Origin: Nitrospirae bacterium RBG_13_39_12 | Lineage (GTDB): Bacteria > Nitrospirota > Thermodesulfovibrionia > Thermodesulfovibrionales > SM23-35 | Assembly: GCA_001805125.1 (NCBI GenBank) | Contig: MHEF01000050.1 | Location: 21,658 to 33,087 of the forward strand | Reading direction: 5' to 3' | Length of the DNA stretch: 11,430 nucleotides | In this document: positions 1 to 6,158 of the stretch, piece after piece | Layout: each line of letters starts with the position of its first letter | Numbering within the stretch: position 1 is the stretch's first letter | Notes under the pieces: model-generated | Database searches by the model: none | Told to the model about the DNA's origin: nothing | Seen by the model: the letters and a program-made list of their open reading frames with translations, nothing else | Program-made: the position numbers and the translations under genes

Positions 1-1
1 G

Positions 2-298
2 GCGATAGAAATAGAGACAAACCATGGTCCTGAAAAGCTTCTAAGAATATTAAAGGATATAGAAAAAGAAATTGGAAGGGAAAAGTCCTCAAAATGGGGA
101 CCCCGCATCATAGACCTTGATATCTTACTTTTTGATAAAATTATACTGAATAAAGGTAATTTAAAAATCCCTCATCCACTAATGCATGAGAGAGATTTTG
201 TTCTGCGACCTCTTAGTGAAATTGCACCGGATGTAAATCATCCAGCCCTGAAATCAAGTATCAAAGAGCTTATGGAAAAACTCTACAAAGAGGAATAA
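2..298 (+). CDS. folK: 2-amino-4-hydroxy-6-hydroxymethyldihydropteridine pyrophosphokinase, 3' part
   Basis: This is the last 98 codons of an open frame that enters from the left edge and stops at TAA 296-298. FolK transfers pyrophosphate from ATP to 6-hydroxymethyl-7,8-dihydropterin in cytoplasmic folate synthesis. Two family signatures are visible. The first is KWGPRIIDLDILLF, matching the conserved R-WGPR-IDLDIL block whose Asp residues bind magnesium. The second is PHPLMHERDFVLRPLSEIAP, matching the PHP-hxRxFVLxPLxEIaP block. FolK is usually about 160 residues, so roughly 60 N-terminal residues lie outside the window. The gene converges on hisH, with 9 bp between the two stop codons and no obvious U-tract terminator between them. 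Identity is firm; the start and upstream context cannot be seen. Confidence 0.93.
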   Translation, partial: AIEIETNHGPEKLLRILKDIEKEIGREKSSKWGPRIIDLDILLFDKIILNKGNLKIPHPLMHERDFVLRPLSEIAPDVNHPALKSSIKELMEKLYKEE

Positions 299-307
299 AA
301 TTGCGGG

Positions 308-919
308 TTATGTCTTTCTTGCAAAATCTCCAAAATTTTTTAGTATCTTTATTCCGGTCTCCTGGCTCTTTTCAGGATGAAACTGGGTTGCAAACACGTT
401 ATCCTTCCAGACCATGGATGCGAAGTTAACACCATACTCAGTAATACCTGCGATAACTTTCTCATCATCCGGCACAACATAGAAGGAATGGACAAAATAA
501 AAATATGTCTCATCCTGTATGCTGCCAAAGATTGGCGGTCTTCTCAGAATTTTTACGTTGTTCCACCCCATATGCGGTACCTTAAGACTTGTCTGGAACC
601 TGACGACCCTGCCCTTAAATATATCAAACCCTTTGTGGATACCAAACTCCTCTGATTCTGTAAATAAGACCTGCAGTCCAAGACATATCCCGAGGTATGG
701 CTTACCTTCCCGGATTGACCTCATAATCGGCTCAATAAGTGACTTCTGCTCGAGATTTTTCATACAGTCTCTGAACGCGCCGACACCTGGAAGAACAACT
801 GCATGCGCATCATCTATTGCCTTTGCATCTGCCACAACCCTTGCACCTACCCCGACTTTTTGAAACCCCTTCTCAACGCTCCTCAGGTTCCCCATTCCGT
901 AATCAATGATAGCAATCAT
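308..919 (-). CDS. hisH: Imidazole glycerol phosphate synthase, glutamine amidotransferase subunit HisH
   Basis: The protein has 203 residues, the normal HisH length. HisH hydrolyses glutamine and channels ammonia to HisF, which forms imidazole glycerol phosphate and AICAR in histidine biosynthesis. The class I glutaminase triad is present: Cys79 in LGICLGLQVLF, and His181 and Glu183 in FATQFHPEKS. The N-terminal IIDYGMGNLRSV and the oxyanion-strand LPGVGAF are HisH hallmarks, as is the VPHMGWN block at about 114-120. The start ATG (complement of 917-919) gives the expected N-terminus, although no strong Shine-Dalgarno sequence precedes it. No other his gene lies next to it inside the window, so it may be detached from the his operon or be its promoter-distal gene; upstream of its start there is 580 bp without a gene. 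A TATAAT hexamer lies 9 bp upstream of the start. Confidence 0.96.
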   Translation of the reverse strand: MIAIIDYGMGNLRSVEKGFQKVGVGARVVADAKAIDDAHAVVLPGVGAFRDCMKNLEQKSLIEPIMRSIREGKPYLGICLGLQVLFTESEEFGIHKGFDIFKGRVVRFQTSLKVPHMGWNNVKILRRPPIFGSIQDETYFYFVHSFYVVPDDEKVIAGITEYGVNFASMVWKDNVFATQFHPEKSQETGIKILKNFGDFARKT

Positions 920-927
920 AACTTTTT

Positions 928-933
928 ATTATA
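928..933 (-). promoter_or_regulatory. Candidate -10 element for hisH
   Basis: Read on the minus strand, TATAAT lies 8 bp before the hisH start codon, with TG immediately before it. A second TATAAT is at 958-963 on the same strand. Neither has a convincing TTGACA at 16-18 bp, and the first would give an almost leaderless message. This is seen directly but is weak evidence in A+T-rich DNA. Confidence 0.25.
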
Positions 934-934
934 C

Positions 935-960
935 AATAGTTCATATTTCGATAAACTATT
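935..960. repeat. Operator-like inverted repeat upstream of hisH
   Basis: AATAGTT (935-941) and AACTATT (954-960) are perfect 7-bp inverted arms separated by 12 bp. The repeat sits between the two candidate -10 hexamers on the hisH side. Arm length and spacing would suit a dimeric repressor site or a leader hairpin. No regulator family is recognisable, and chance occurrence in A+T-rich DNA is possible. Confidence 0.35.
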
Positions 961-1011
961 ATAAATATGCTCACAATGAATCACTCTTCGGCAAGACCAC
1001 CAAGCCCACAA

Positions 1012-1034
1012 TGAATTATAGATTTCATAATTCA
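1012..1034. repeat. Short inverted repeat (hairpin)
   Basis: TGAATTAT (1012-1019) pairs perfectly with ATAATTCA (1027-1034) across a 7-nt loop. The stem is almost wholly A-T and has no U-tract after it on either strand, so it is not a convincing terminator. Function unknown. Confidence 0.4.
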
Positions 1035-1143
1035 ATATAACTTCCTAATAGCTAGAGGTCCAACTTACCGACTTTAACTATCAGGGGTCCGCTCGTCAGT
1101 AAGGACTTCTCTGCTGAGGTTCTAAGAAACAATATCCGCTATA

Positions 1144-1160
1144 ATCAATAAATTATTGAT
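1144..1160. repeat. Perfect 17-bp palindrome
   Basis: ATCAATAA (1144-1151) and TTATTGAT (1153-1160) are perfect inverted arms around a single central A at 1152. Compact symmetry of this kind fits a DNA-binding site for a dimeric regulator better than an RNA hairpin, because there is no loop. It lies about 340 bp from the exporter start and 225 bp from hisH, so its target is unclear. Confidence 0.45.
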
Positions 1161-1213
1161 AAACGGAGAGCGCTTATATTATTCTTTGTTTTGCGGGTAC
1201 AATAAACTGTCTT

Positions 1214-1427
1214 AGGTTAACTTAAAAAAAGCAATCATGAAAAAAATACTAAAGACATATGTGCAGAAAAAGCTTTACTTTAGCCACCTTTGCAGGATAT
1301 TTGCTTATAAAATAAACCTGCATATCTCCATATACAACGAATATATCTCGTTTAAAGCCAAATTGCGATTGGCAAAGGTTTTTCTGTATATTTGCCTGTC
1401 GGAAACTGCTTTTTTTCAGGTTAACTT
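1214..1427. mobile_element. MITE-like element with terminal inverted and flanking direct repeats
   Basis: A perfect 10-bp direct repeat, AGGTTAACTT, lies at 1214-1223 and 1418-1427. Just inside it are perfect 10-bp inverted ends, AAAAAAAGCA (1224-1233) and TGCTTTTTTT (1407-1416). A second inverted pair lies deeper: CAGAAAAAGCTTT (1264-1276) against AAAGGTTTTTCTG (1374-1386), 12 of 13 matching. This is the layout of a small non-autonomous element of about 194 bp with 10-bp target duplications. The short frames on both strands across it look like by-products of the palindromic sequence. Cautions: the ends are A-rich, the direct repeat contains the palindrome GTTAAC, and no second copy is in the window. 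Confidence 0.4.
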
Positions 1428-1501
1428 GAGTCAATCGCAGATTTATTTGCCAGAAAAATACTTATGATCAAAGAAACTAAACATTAATCAGGGCAATATC
1501 C

Positions 1502-2128
1502 ATGATAGAATCAATACCATTCTTGATTTCAGGAATAATATTCGGTTTAGCAGCAGGAATTTCGCCGGGCCCTCTGCTTACTTTAGTCATTTCTGAAACT
1601 CTGAAACACAACAAAAAAGAGGGGATAAAAGTTGCAATAGTACCTGTGCTTACTGATTTGCCTGTTGTATTTATATCAGTTTTCATACTGGCAAAACTGT
1701 CCAGCTCCAATCTAATACTCGGGACAATATCTATTTTAGGAGCATTGTTTATAGGATACCTGGCATATGAAAGTATTTTCGTAAAAGGCATGGAATTAAA
1801 CCTGCAAGAAGTTAAGCCTCAATCTCTCAGGAAGGGAGTAATTACTAATTTTCTTAATCCCCATCCTTATCTTTTCTGGATAGTGGTAGGTGCTCCAACT
1901 GTAATTAAAGCCCACTCAGTAAGTTTGCAATCTGTCCTATTATTTATAATCGGATTCTATCTTTTTTTAGTAGGATCGAAAGTAACTGTAGCATTATTAG
2001 TCGACAGAACAAGAGGATTCTTAAAAAGCAATGCTTATTTTTACACTATACGTTTGCTGGGTATTATCTTATTAATCTTTGCAGGACTATTTGTCAAAGA
2101 TGGACTTAAATTTTTTGGTCTTATTTAA
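1502..2128 (+). CDS. LysE/RhtB-family amino acid exporter
   Basis: The protein has 208 residues, the normal length for the LysE/RhtB superfamily of inner-membrane exporters of amino acids and related metabolites. The family's first-helix signature is present as GLAAGISPGP (residues 15-24). The second signature, GVITNFLNPHPYLFW (112-126), matches the conserved K/G-hxxNxLNPxxxxFW block. About six hydrophobic segments are visible, near residues 6-28, 42-66, 72-93, 117-134, 142-166 and 182-205. Substrate cannot be told from sequence. The ATG at 1502 places the first signature at the usual distance; the ribosome binding site is weak (CAGGG about 10 nt upstream). The gene stands alone, with repeat-rich intergenic DNA on both sides and a probable terminator about 50 bp downstream. 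Confidence 0.85.
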   Translation: MIESIPFLISGIIFGLAAGISPGPLLTLVISETLKHNKKEGIKVAIVPVLTDLPVVFISVFILAKLSSSNLILGTISILGALFIGYLAYESIFVKGMELNLQEVKPQSLRKGVITNFLNPHPYLFWIVVGAPTVIKAHSVSLQSVLLFIIGFYLFLVGSKVTVALLVDRTRGFLKSNAYFYTIRLLGIILLIFAGLFVKDGLKFFGLI

Positions 2129-2144
2129 CCCAAATAATGCAATT

Positions 2145-2297
2145 GAATAATGCGGACATTAATCATAAATTTATTTAACTCGATGAATTATCGAGATTAT
2201 TTTTATTTGTTTTACGGATAAAAATATTCGTTATACATTAGTTAAAGGTACACTAAGGTATCGAAAAATTAATTTCTTCTCAACATCTGCATTATTC
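2145..2297. repeat. Long imperfect inverted repeat, possibly MITE-like
   Basis: GAATAATGC (2145-2153) and GCATTATTC (2289-2297) are perfect inverted ends. The match continues inward: 2145-2184 aligned to the reverse complement of the other end keeps roughly three-quarters identity, with shared AAATT, ATTT and TCGAT blocks. In the first 18 positions all four differences are transitions. The whole 153-bp unit would fold into one long stem carrying the hairpin at 2179-2195. No target duplication is evident, and no transposase or second copy is present here, so the mobile origin is inference. Confidence 0.35.
2179..2213 (+). terminator. Probable terminator of the LysE-family gene
   Basis: CTCGAT and ATCGAG pair perfectly over a 5-nt loop (2179-2195) and are followed by a T-rich run (2196-2213) broken by a few A and G. 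It lies 50 bp after the exporter stop codon. The 6-bp stem is short, and the T-run starts after one A, so efficiency is uncertain. Confidence 0.45.
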
Positions 2298-2335
2298 GGG
2301 TAAATCTAATTCTTAAATGATTCGAAATCCAAAGC

Positions 2336-2373
2336 TTAGATGGATTTCTCCATCTGATACAGCAATTGTGCTG
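2336..2373. repeat. Two adjacent hairpins
   Basis: AGATGGA (2338-2344) pairs with TCCATCT (2349-2355) over a 4-nt loop, extended by a G-U and a U-A pair. After 4 nt, CAGCA (2360-2364) pairs with TGCTG (2369-2373), also over a 4-nt loop. They precede the operon promoter, so they are outside its main transcript. They could be part of a small RNA, a weak terminator pair or a binding region. No U-tract follows directly. Confidence 0.4.
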
Positions 2374-2409
2374 CCTTTCAGTCATGGTTTTCTTGCCGGG
2401 TATATTTCG

Positions 2410-2439
2410 TTGACACGCCTTAATTTTACCTGATATACT
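2410..2439 (+). promoter_or_regulatory. Sigma70-type promoter of the chemosensory operon
   Basis: A perfect TTGACA (2410-2415) and TATACT (2434-2439, one mismatch from TATAAT) are separated by 18 bp. Transcription would start near 2446, giving a leader of about 135 nt before the PATAN-GAF start codon. This is the best promoter match noticed in the window, and it lies where the operon should begin. The call rests on consensus match only. Confidence 0.6.
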
Positions 2440-2501
2440 CGATTTAAGTTATAGTAATGTATCAGAAAATTCAGTTTAAACTCTATAACCTTTTAATTTA
2501 T

Positions 2502-2522
2502 TTGTCTTCTCATGAAGACAGA
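2502..2522 (+). promoter_or_regulatory. Leader hairpin in the 5' untranslated region
   Basis: GTCTTC (2504-2509) and GAAGAC (2514-2519) pair perfectly over the loop TCAT. The stem extends by a T-A, a G-U and another T-A pair. It lies within the predicted leader about 60 nt before the start codon and is not followed by a U-tract, so it is more likely a stability or protein-binding element than a terminator. Confidence 0.4.
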
Positions 2523-2581
2523 AAGAGGTTTTATTTTGACCCTGCGGTTGTGTTCATAATTCTTAAGGGGTTCGATTCCAA

Positions 2582-3706
2582 ATGAGTCTTGCAGGAAGGC
2601 TTGAAGACCTTGCTCTCTCCGATATTTTTCAGATACTCAGCATAGGCAAAAAAACAGGCACACTCATTTTAAAGGGCAGCCATGGAAAAGCACTGGTTGT
2701 TTTTAAAGACGGCCTTGTGATAAGGGCAGAGACAGACGACATCGACAGGACTCTTGGCGAAGACATCCTGGATGCCGGGATAATAAAAGATACATTCTTC
2801 CGTTTAGCATCAGAAGTTAAAAAAAAGCTACCCGAAAAATCCATTCCAGAGATACTGCACGAACTCGGCTCTGTTAGCAGGGGCTCCCTCGAAAAAATTA
2901 CCAGAAAGAGGATAGAGAAAGTTGTGTACCAGCTACTGCTCTGGCAGGACGGTGACTTTCAGTTCGAACTCGATGACACAGCCCCGAGCGGGAAGGTTGA
3001 TGTACCTGACCTCGGCTGGGAACTTTCCAAAGGAATGAGTCCCGAATACCTTTTGGTAGAAGGTGCACGTGTATATGACGAGTCTTCACAGCACACATAC
3101 ATTTCTACAAAAGATCTGGCCGGACTAAAAAAAGAGGAAGGAGAAGCAGAAGAGGACTGGGAAACGCAACGCCCGAAGGAAAGGAAAGACATCTCATCTC
3201 TTAGGGCTCTCACACAGGAATTGAGGTTTCCGAACTCAGCATCGGAGATAACCCTGCTCATACTCAGATTTGCAAGTGATATATTCCAAAGAGGGATTCT
3301 CTTTATGGTCGGAGAACAAGAAATCGTGGGGCTAGGCCAGTTTGGGCTTGAGATCGAAAAGCCTGATGATAAGATAAGAGAGATTATACTGCTCATACAG
3401 GAAAGTCATTTCCTTAGCAAGATAATTACTGAAAAACGACCTTATAAAGGGAACATGGGAAAAGATTCGGTAACAGAGGAGATGATAAGCGAAATCGGTG
3501 GGGGATGGCCTAACGAGATTGCTCTTTTCCCTATAATTGCTGAAGGCAGGGTTGTCGCACTTCTTTATTGTGATAACCTGACAACCGGAGAAAAGATATC
3601 AGAGACAGAAGGCCTTGAGATATTCATAGACCAAGCAGGGCTTGCTCTTGAAAAATCGTTGCTTCAGTTAAGGCTGCAGGAAATGGAAAAAAAGACAAAA
3701 TTGTAG
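2582..3706 (+). CDS. DUF4388 (PATAN) domain protein with C-terminal GAF-like domain
   Basis: The protein has 374 residues and no signal peptide or membrane segment, so it is cytoplasmic. Residues 1-130 match the DUF4388/PATAN fold: MSLAGRLEDLALSDIFQILS at the start, then KTGTLIL, VVFKDGLVIRAE and a helical part ending in LLLWQDGDFQFEL. PATAN domains are known as protein-interaction modules in cyanobacterial motility regulators. Residues 140-205 are a charged linker. Residues 206-365 look GAF-like (ILRFASDIFQRGILFMV, then LFPIIAEGRVVALLYCDN, and a final long helix). There is no kinase, cyclase or receiver domain, so it is probably an adaptor or ligand-responsive regulator. The ATG at 2582 has an AAGGGG 11 nt upstream, slightly long spacing. 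It is the first gene after the operon promoter, but a terminator-like hairpin spans its stop codon. The GAF ligand is unknown. Confidence 0.8.
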   Translation: MSLAGRLEDLALSDIFQILSIGKKTGTLILKGSHGKALVVFKDGLVIRAETDDIDRTLGEDILDAGIIKDTFFRLASEVKKKLPEKSIPEILHELGSVSRGSLEKITRKRIEKVVYQLLLWQDGDFQFELDDTAPSGKVDVPDLGWELSKGMSPEYLLVEGARVYDESSQHTYISTKDLAGLKKEEGEAEEDWETQRPKERKDISSLRALTQELRFPNSASEITLLILRFASDIFQRGILFMVGEQEIVGLGQFGLEIEKPDDKIREIILLIQESHFLSKIITEKRPYKGNMGKDSVTEEMISEIGGGWPNEIALFPIIAEGRVVALLYCDNLTTGEKISETEGLEIFIDQAGLALEKSLLQLRLQEMEKKTKL

Positions 3707-3723
3707 CAACTTTTGTCTTTTTT
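3688..3723 (+). terminator. Terminator-like hairpin spanning the PATAN-GAF stop codon
   Basis: AAAAAAGACAAAA (3688-3700) is the exact reverse complement of TTTTGTCTTTTTT (3711-3723). The inner TTG/CAA can add three pairs with one bulge. The stop codon TAG (3704-3706) is in the loop, and the run of T forms the 3' arm and tail. The stem has only two G-C pairs, so it is probably a partial terminator that lowers expression of the downstream che genes relative to the first gene. Confidence 0.5.
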
Positions 3724-3777
3724 AACTATATTTTAAAGGCTATCATGCTAACAGAAAAAAGATTAGTTGCTGTAGTG

Positions 3778-3809
3778 TTGCATTAAACAAAAATCTGTTA
3801 GAATATACT
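3778..3809 (+). promoter_or_regulatory. Possible internal promoter ahead of the response regulator gene
   Basis: TTGCAT (3778-3783) precedes TAGAAT (3799-3804) by 15 bp and TATACT (3804-3809) by 20 bp. Neither spacing is ideal. Transcription from here would give an almost leaderless message, which fits the lack of a Shine-Dalgarno sequence before the ATG at 3815. Weak evidence. Confidence 0.3.
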
Positions 3810-3814
3810 AAAAG

Positions 3815-4210
3815 ATGCAGAATAATAAATTAATCAAATTTATCCTTATTGTTGAAGACTCATCAACAACCAGAGCACTCATCAGAGCTGTCATACAAGA
3901 GATGGGGGATTTCAATACAGTCGAAGCTAATTCCGGTTTTGAAGCCTTGAAACTCCTGCCTACACAGGAATTTGATCTTGTCATAACTGATATAAATATG
4001 CCGGACATAAATGGTCTTGAGTTGATAAACTTCATGAAGAATAATCCAAAATACAGCCATATACCTTTAATTATAGTTAGCACAGAGAGAAGTGAGGAGG
4101 ATAAGAAAAGAGGCATGGCATTGGGTGCAATGGCATATATTACTAAGCCATTCAAGGCATATGAACTTCAGGAAGTCATAAAACAGGCTATAATGCATGA
4201 AAGCATCTAA
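3815..4210 (+). CDS. Single-domain CheY-like response regulator
   Basis: The protein has 131 residues, one receiver domain with no output domain. The phosphorylation machinery is intact: acidic pair Glu14-Asp15 (FILIVEDSS), phosphoacceptor Asp59 (VITDINMP), Ser89 (IIVSTER), Tyr108 and Lys111 (AYITKPF). It should accept phosphate from the CheA encoded by the next gene, whose start it overlaps by 14 bp. With no DNA-binding or enzymatic domain it would signal by protein contact, as CheY does, though its target cannot be identified. The ATG at 3815 has no clear ribosome binding site (AAAAG directly before it), which may mean low or leaderless initiation. Receivers of this type just upstream of cheA are common in non-flagellar chemosensory operons. 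Confidence 0.9.
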   Translation: MQNNKLIKFILIVEDSSTTRALIRAVIQEMGDFNTVEANSGFEALKLLPTQEFDLVITDINMPDINGLELINFMKNNPKYSHIPLIIVSTERSEEDKKRGMALGAMAYITKPFKAYELQEVIKQAIMHESI

Positions 4211-6158
4211 GAAGGAATTTATAGCAGAATCAGAGGACCTCCTTTTCGAGTCCCAGCAACTTATACTCGAGATCCAAGATACTTATCAGACTGCATTGAA
4301 TCCAGATACAATTAATGCCCTTTTTCGTGCAATGCATACACTGAAAGGACTTTCAGGTCTTTTTGGAAACCAGGGCATAACAAACCTCAGCCACTCCCTC
4401 GAATCGCTATTAGACGATATAAGACTCGGAAAGATAGATGTGAACGAAAATATAGTAAATTTCCTTTTCAAGAATCTGGACATCCTCAGGTCTGCTGTTG
4501 AAGGAGTTAAGGAAGATAATGAACTAGATCTAACAATTTATATAGATGAAATAAAGTCTTTCAGATCATCATTAAAAGAGAGTGTCAGCGGACCAAACAT
4601 CAAAGGTCTCATAGACGAATCTATATCAAAGGTCCTATCAGAGTACGAGGAGCACAGGCTAAAATCGAACATAAAAGATGGGAAAAGCATATATCTCCTA
4701 AAGGCGTTCTTTGAACTTTCCACTTTTGATACATCACTTGAAGAAATAACAAAAAAAATAAAATCAGAAGGGGAACTCATATCCACTCTGCCTACATCCG
4801 CAGACACACCAGAAGGTTCTATAGGGTTTAATCTTATGTTTGCAAGCTTTAACCAACTAAATGTGCTGAAGGAAGAACTGGGGAATGATATAGAAGTACT
4901 TGTTCAATCAAAGCCCAAAGGGCCTCAGCCAAAGAAAAAAGAAGAGCAATCCATAAAAAGTGCAACAACCAATGTCAGGGTTGATATAGATAAACTTGAC
5001 AGGATTCTGAACACAATAAATGAACTATCTCTTGCAAAAGACGCTGTTAAACGGATCGGATTAGAGATGTCCGACCTACACCGATATTCTCCATTTATAC
5101 GTGACGTCCATAAAATTTCTCTGACATTAGAAAGAAAACTGTCTGAGTTACAGGATGAAGTCCTTGCGATCAGGATGGTCCCCATAGGCCAGATATTTTC
5201 GAGACTTGCACAGGTAATCAGGCGTTATTCCCGCGAGGTAGGAAAGGATATAGACCTTTTGTTGTACGGCGAGGACACCGAGATTGATAAATCTCTTGCT
5301 GAAGACATAGTCGACCCGCTTATGCACTTAGTTAGGAATTCGATCGACCACGGGATAGAGCCATCAGAAGAGAGAACTTCGAAAGGCAAAAAAGGAAATG
5401 GCAGTATTGTTCTAAAGGCATTCCAGAAAGGAAGTCATGTTGTAATTGAAGTGACAGATGATGGCAAGGGTATAGATATAGAAAAGATCAGGAAGAAAGC
5501 AATGCAAAAGGGACTGATTGAACCCGGAGTCGACCTTGATGAAAATGAGATTATTAGCCTGATCTTCACCCCTGGTTTCAGCACAAAGGATTCTGTAGAC
5601 GAAATTTCAGGAAGGGGTGTCGGGATGGATGTCGTCAAGGAAAAACTTTCCGCATTAGGCGGTTTTACAGAAACATACACAAAAAAAAATGAAGGGACGA
5701 CGTTTACACTTACACTGCCAATCACCCTTGCAATAATTAAGGCTCTTATTGCACGTGTTGATAAAGCAAAATTCGCATTACCGCTGACAGCCATATCAGA
5801 GACCGTTGAGATAGAGCATAAAGATATTCAGACTATAGAATGGAAAGATGTATATTATTTAAGGGGTGAAATGCTCCCGATAATAAGCCTCGGTAAAATA
5901 TTCCAACTTGAAACATCACAAAGCGATAAATCATTCGCTGCTGTTGTAGGGTTTGGCAAGAGAAAACTGGGGCTCCTCGTCGATGAGTTTCTGGGGCACC
6001 ATGAAATAGTCATAAAGTCGCTGGGCGATTACTTTAAAGGGTCATACGGGTTTGCAGGTGCAGCAGAGATTGGGAAACATGAAGTTATCCTTGTACTTGA
6101 TATCGAATCCATTATAGAAAAATCTTTAATAAAGCAGGAAGGGATATCATATGTTTGA
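4197..6158 (+). CDS. cheA: Chemotaxis histidine kinase CheA
   Basis: The protein has 653 residues, the usual CheA size, and is cytoplasmic. Domain order: P1/Hpt about 1-115 with phosphorylated His47 in FRAMHTLKG; a middle region about 125-240 that may be a divergent P2-like regulator-docking domain; P3 dimerisation about 258-325 (VDIDKLDRILNTINEL); P4 ATPase about 365-512 with N box HLVRNSIDHGIEP (Asn381), G1 box VTDDGKGID and G2 box GRGVGMDVV; P5 CheW-like about 516-645. All boxes for autokinase activity are intact, and no receiver is fused to the C-terminus, so phosphate must go to a separate regulator. The obvious candidate is the one encoded just upstream, whose gene it overlaps by 14 bp. 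P5 would bind CheW and receptors. The ATG at 4197 has a CAGG about 10 nt upstream and gives a normal P1 start. Confidence 0.96.
   Translation: MKASKKEFIAESEDLLFESQQLILEIQDTYQTALNPDTINALFRAMHTLKGLSGLFGNQGITNLSHSLESLLDDIRLGKIDVNENIVNFLFKNLDILRSAVEGVKEDNELDLTIYIDEIKSFRSSLKESVSGPNIKGLIDESISKVLSEYEEHRLKSNIKDGKSIYLLKAFFELSTFDTSLEEITKKIKSEGELISTLPTSADTPEGSIGFNLMFASFNQLNVLKEELGNDIEVLVQSKPKGPQPKKKEEQSIKSATTNVRVDIDKLDRILNTINELSLAKDAVKRIGLEMSDLHRYSPFIRDVHKISLTLERKLSELQDEVLAIRMVPIGQIFSRLAQVIRRYSREVGKDIDLLLYGEDTEIDKSLAEDIVDPLMHLVRNSIDHGIEPSEERTSKGKKGNGSIVLKAFQKGSHVVIEVTDDGKGIDIEKIRKKAMQKGLIEPGVDLDENEIISLIFTPGFSTKDSVDEISGRGVGMDVVKEKLSALGGFTETYTKKNEGTTFTLTLPITLAIIKALIARVDKAKFALPLTAISETVEIEHKDIQTIEWKDVYYLRGEMLPIISLGKIFQLETSQSDKSFAAVVGFGKRKLGLLVDEFLGHHEIVIKSLGDYFKGSYGFAGAAEIGKHEVILVLDIESIIEKSLIKQEGISYV

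Larger units (their letters stand above)
920..1501. other. Gene-poor intergenic region between hisH and the LysE-family gene
   Basis: This 582-bp stretch separates the divergent hisH and exporter genes. It has no open frame with both a ribosome binding site and protein-like composition. It contains an inverted repeat near hisH (935-960), a hairpin (1012-1034), a palindrome (1144-1160) and a MITE-like element (1214-1427). The part at about 1050-1120 has an imperfect pairing between CTTACCGAC and GTCAGTAAG that could form a stem, but I recognise no known RNA family in it. No clear promoter for the exporter gene was found. Confidence 0.6.
2129..2581. other. Intergenic region upstream of the chemosensory operon
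   Basis: This 453-bp region separates the exporter from the PATAN-GAF gene. In order it holds a terminator hairpin inside a 153-bp imperfect palindrome, two adjacent hairpins (2336-2373), a sigma70-type promoter (2410-2439) and a leader of about 135 nt with one hairpin (2502-2522). I see no open frame worth calling and no recognisable riboswitch; in particular nothing resembling the cyclic-di-GMP GEMM core. Confidence 0.6.

Noticed and set aside
299..307. Shared bidirectional terminator between folK and hisH
   Set aside because: The gap is only 9 bp, and no G+C-rich stem with flanking A/T runs is present across the two stop codons.
377..863. Two open frames on + opposite hisH
   Set aside because: They are antisense to a clearly identified hisH with an intact catalytic triad and have no ribosome binding sites or family resemblance.
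1050..1130. Possible small RNA with CTTACCGAC/GTCAGTAAG pairing
   Set aside because: The pairing has a mismatch and uneven flanks, there is no clear promoter or terminator, and it matches no known RNA.
1237..1467. 76-codon open frame on + (and a 61-codon frame on - over the same DNA)
   Set aside because: No Shine-Dalgarno sequence and no recognisable family. The DNA is an A+T-rich inverted-repeat element, which opens frames on both strands.
2446..2581. Riboswitch, including a cyclic-di-GMP sensor, in the operon leader
   Set aside because: Only one simple hairpin is visible; no GEMM core or other known aptamer motif could be found by eye.
4286..5794. Open frames on - inside cheA
   Set aside because: Shadows of a complete, well-conserved CheA; no supporting features.
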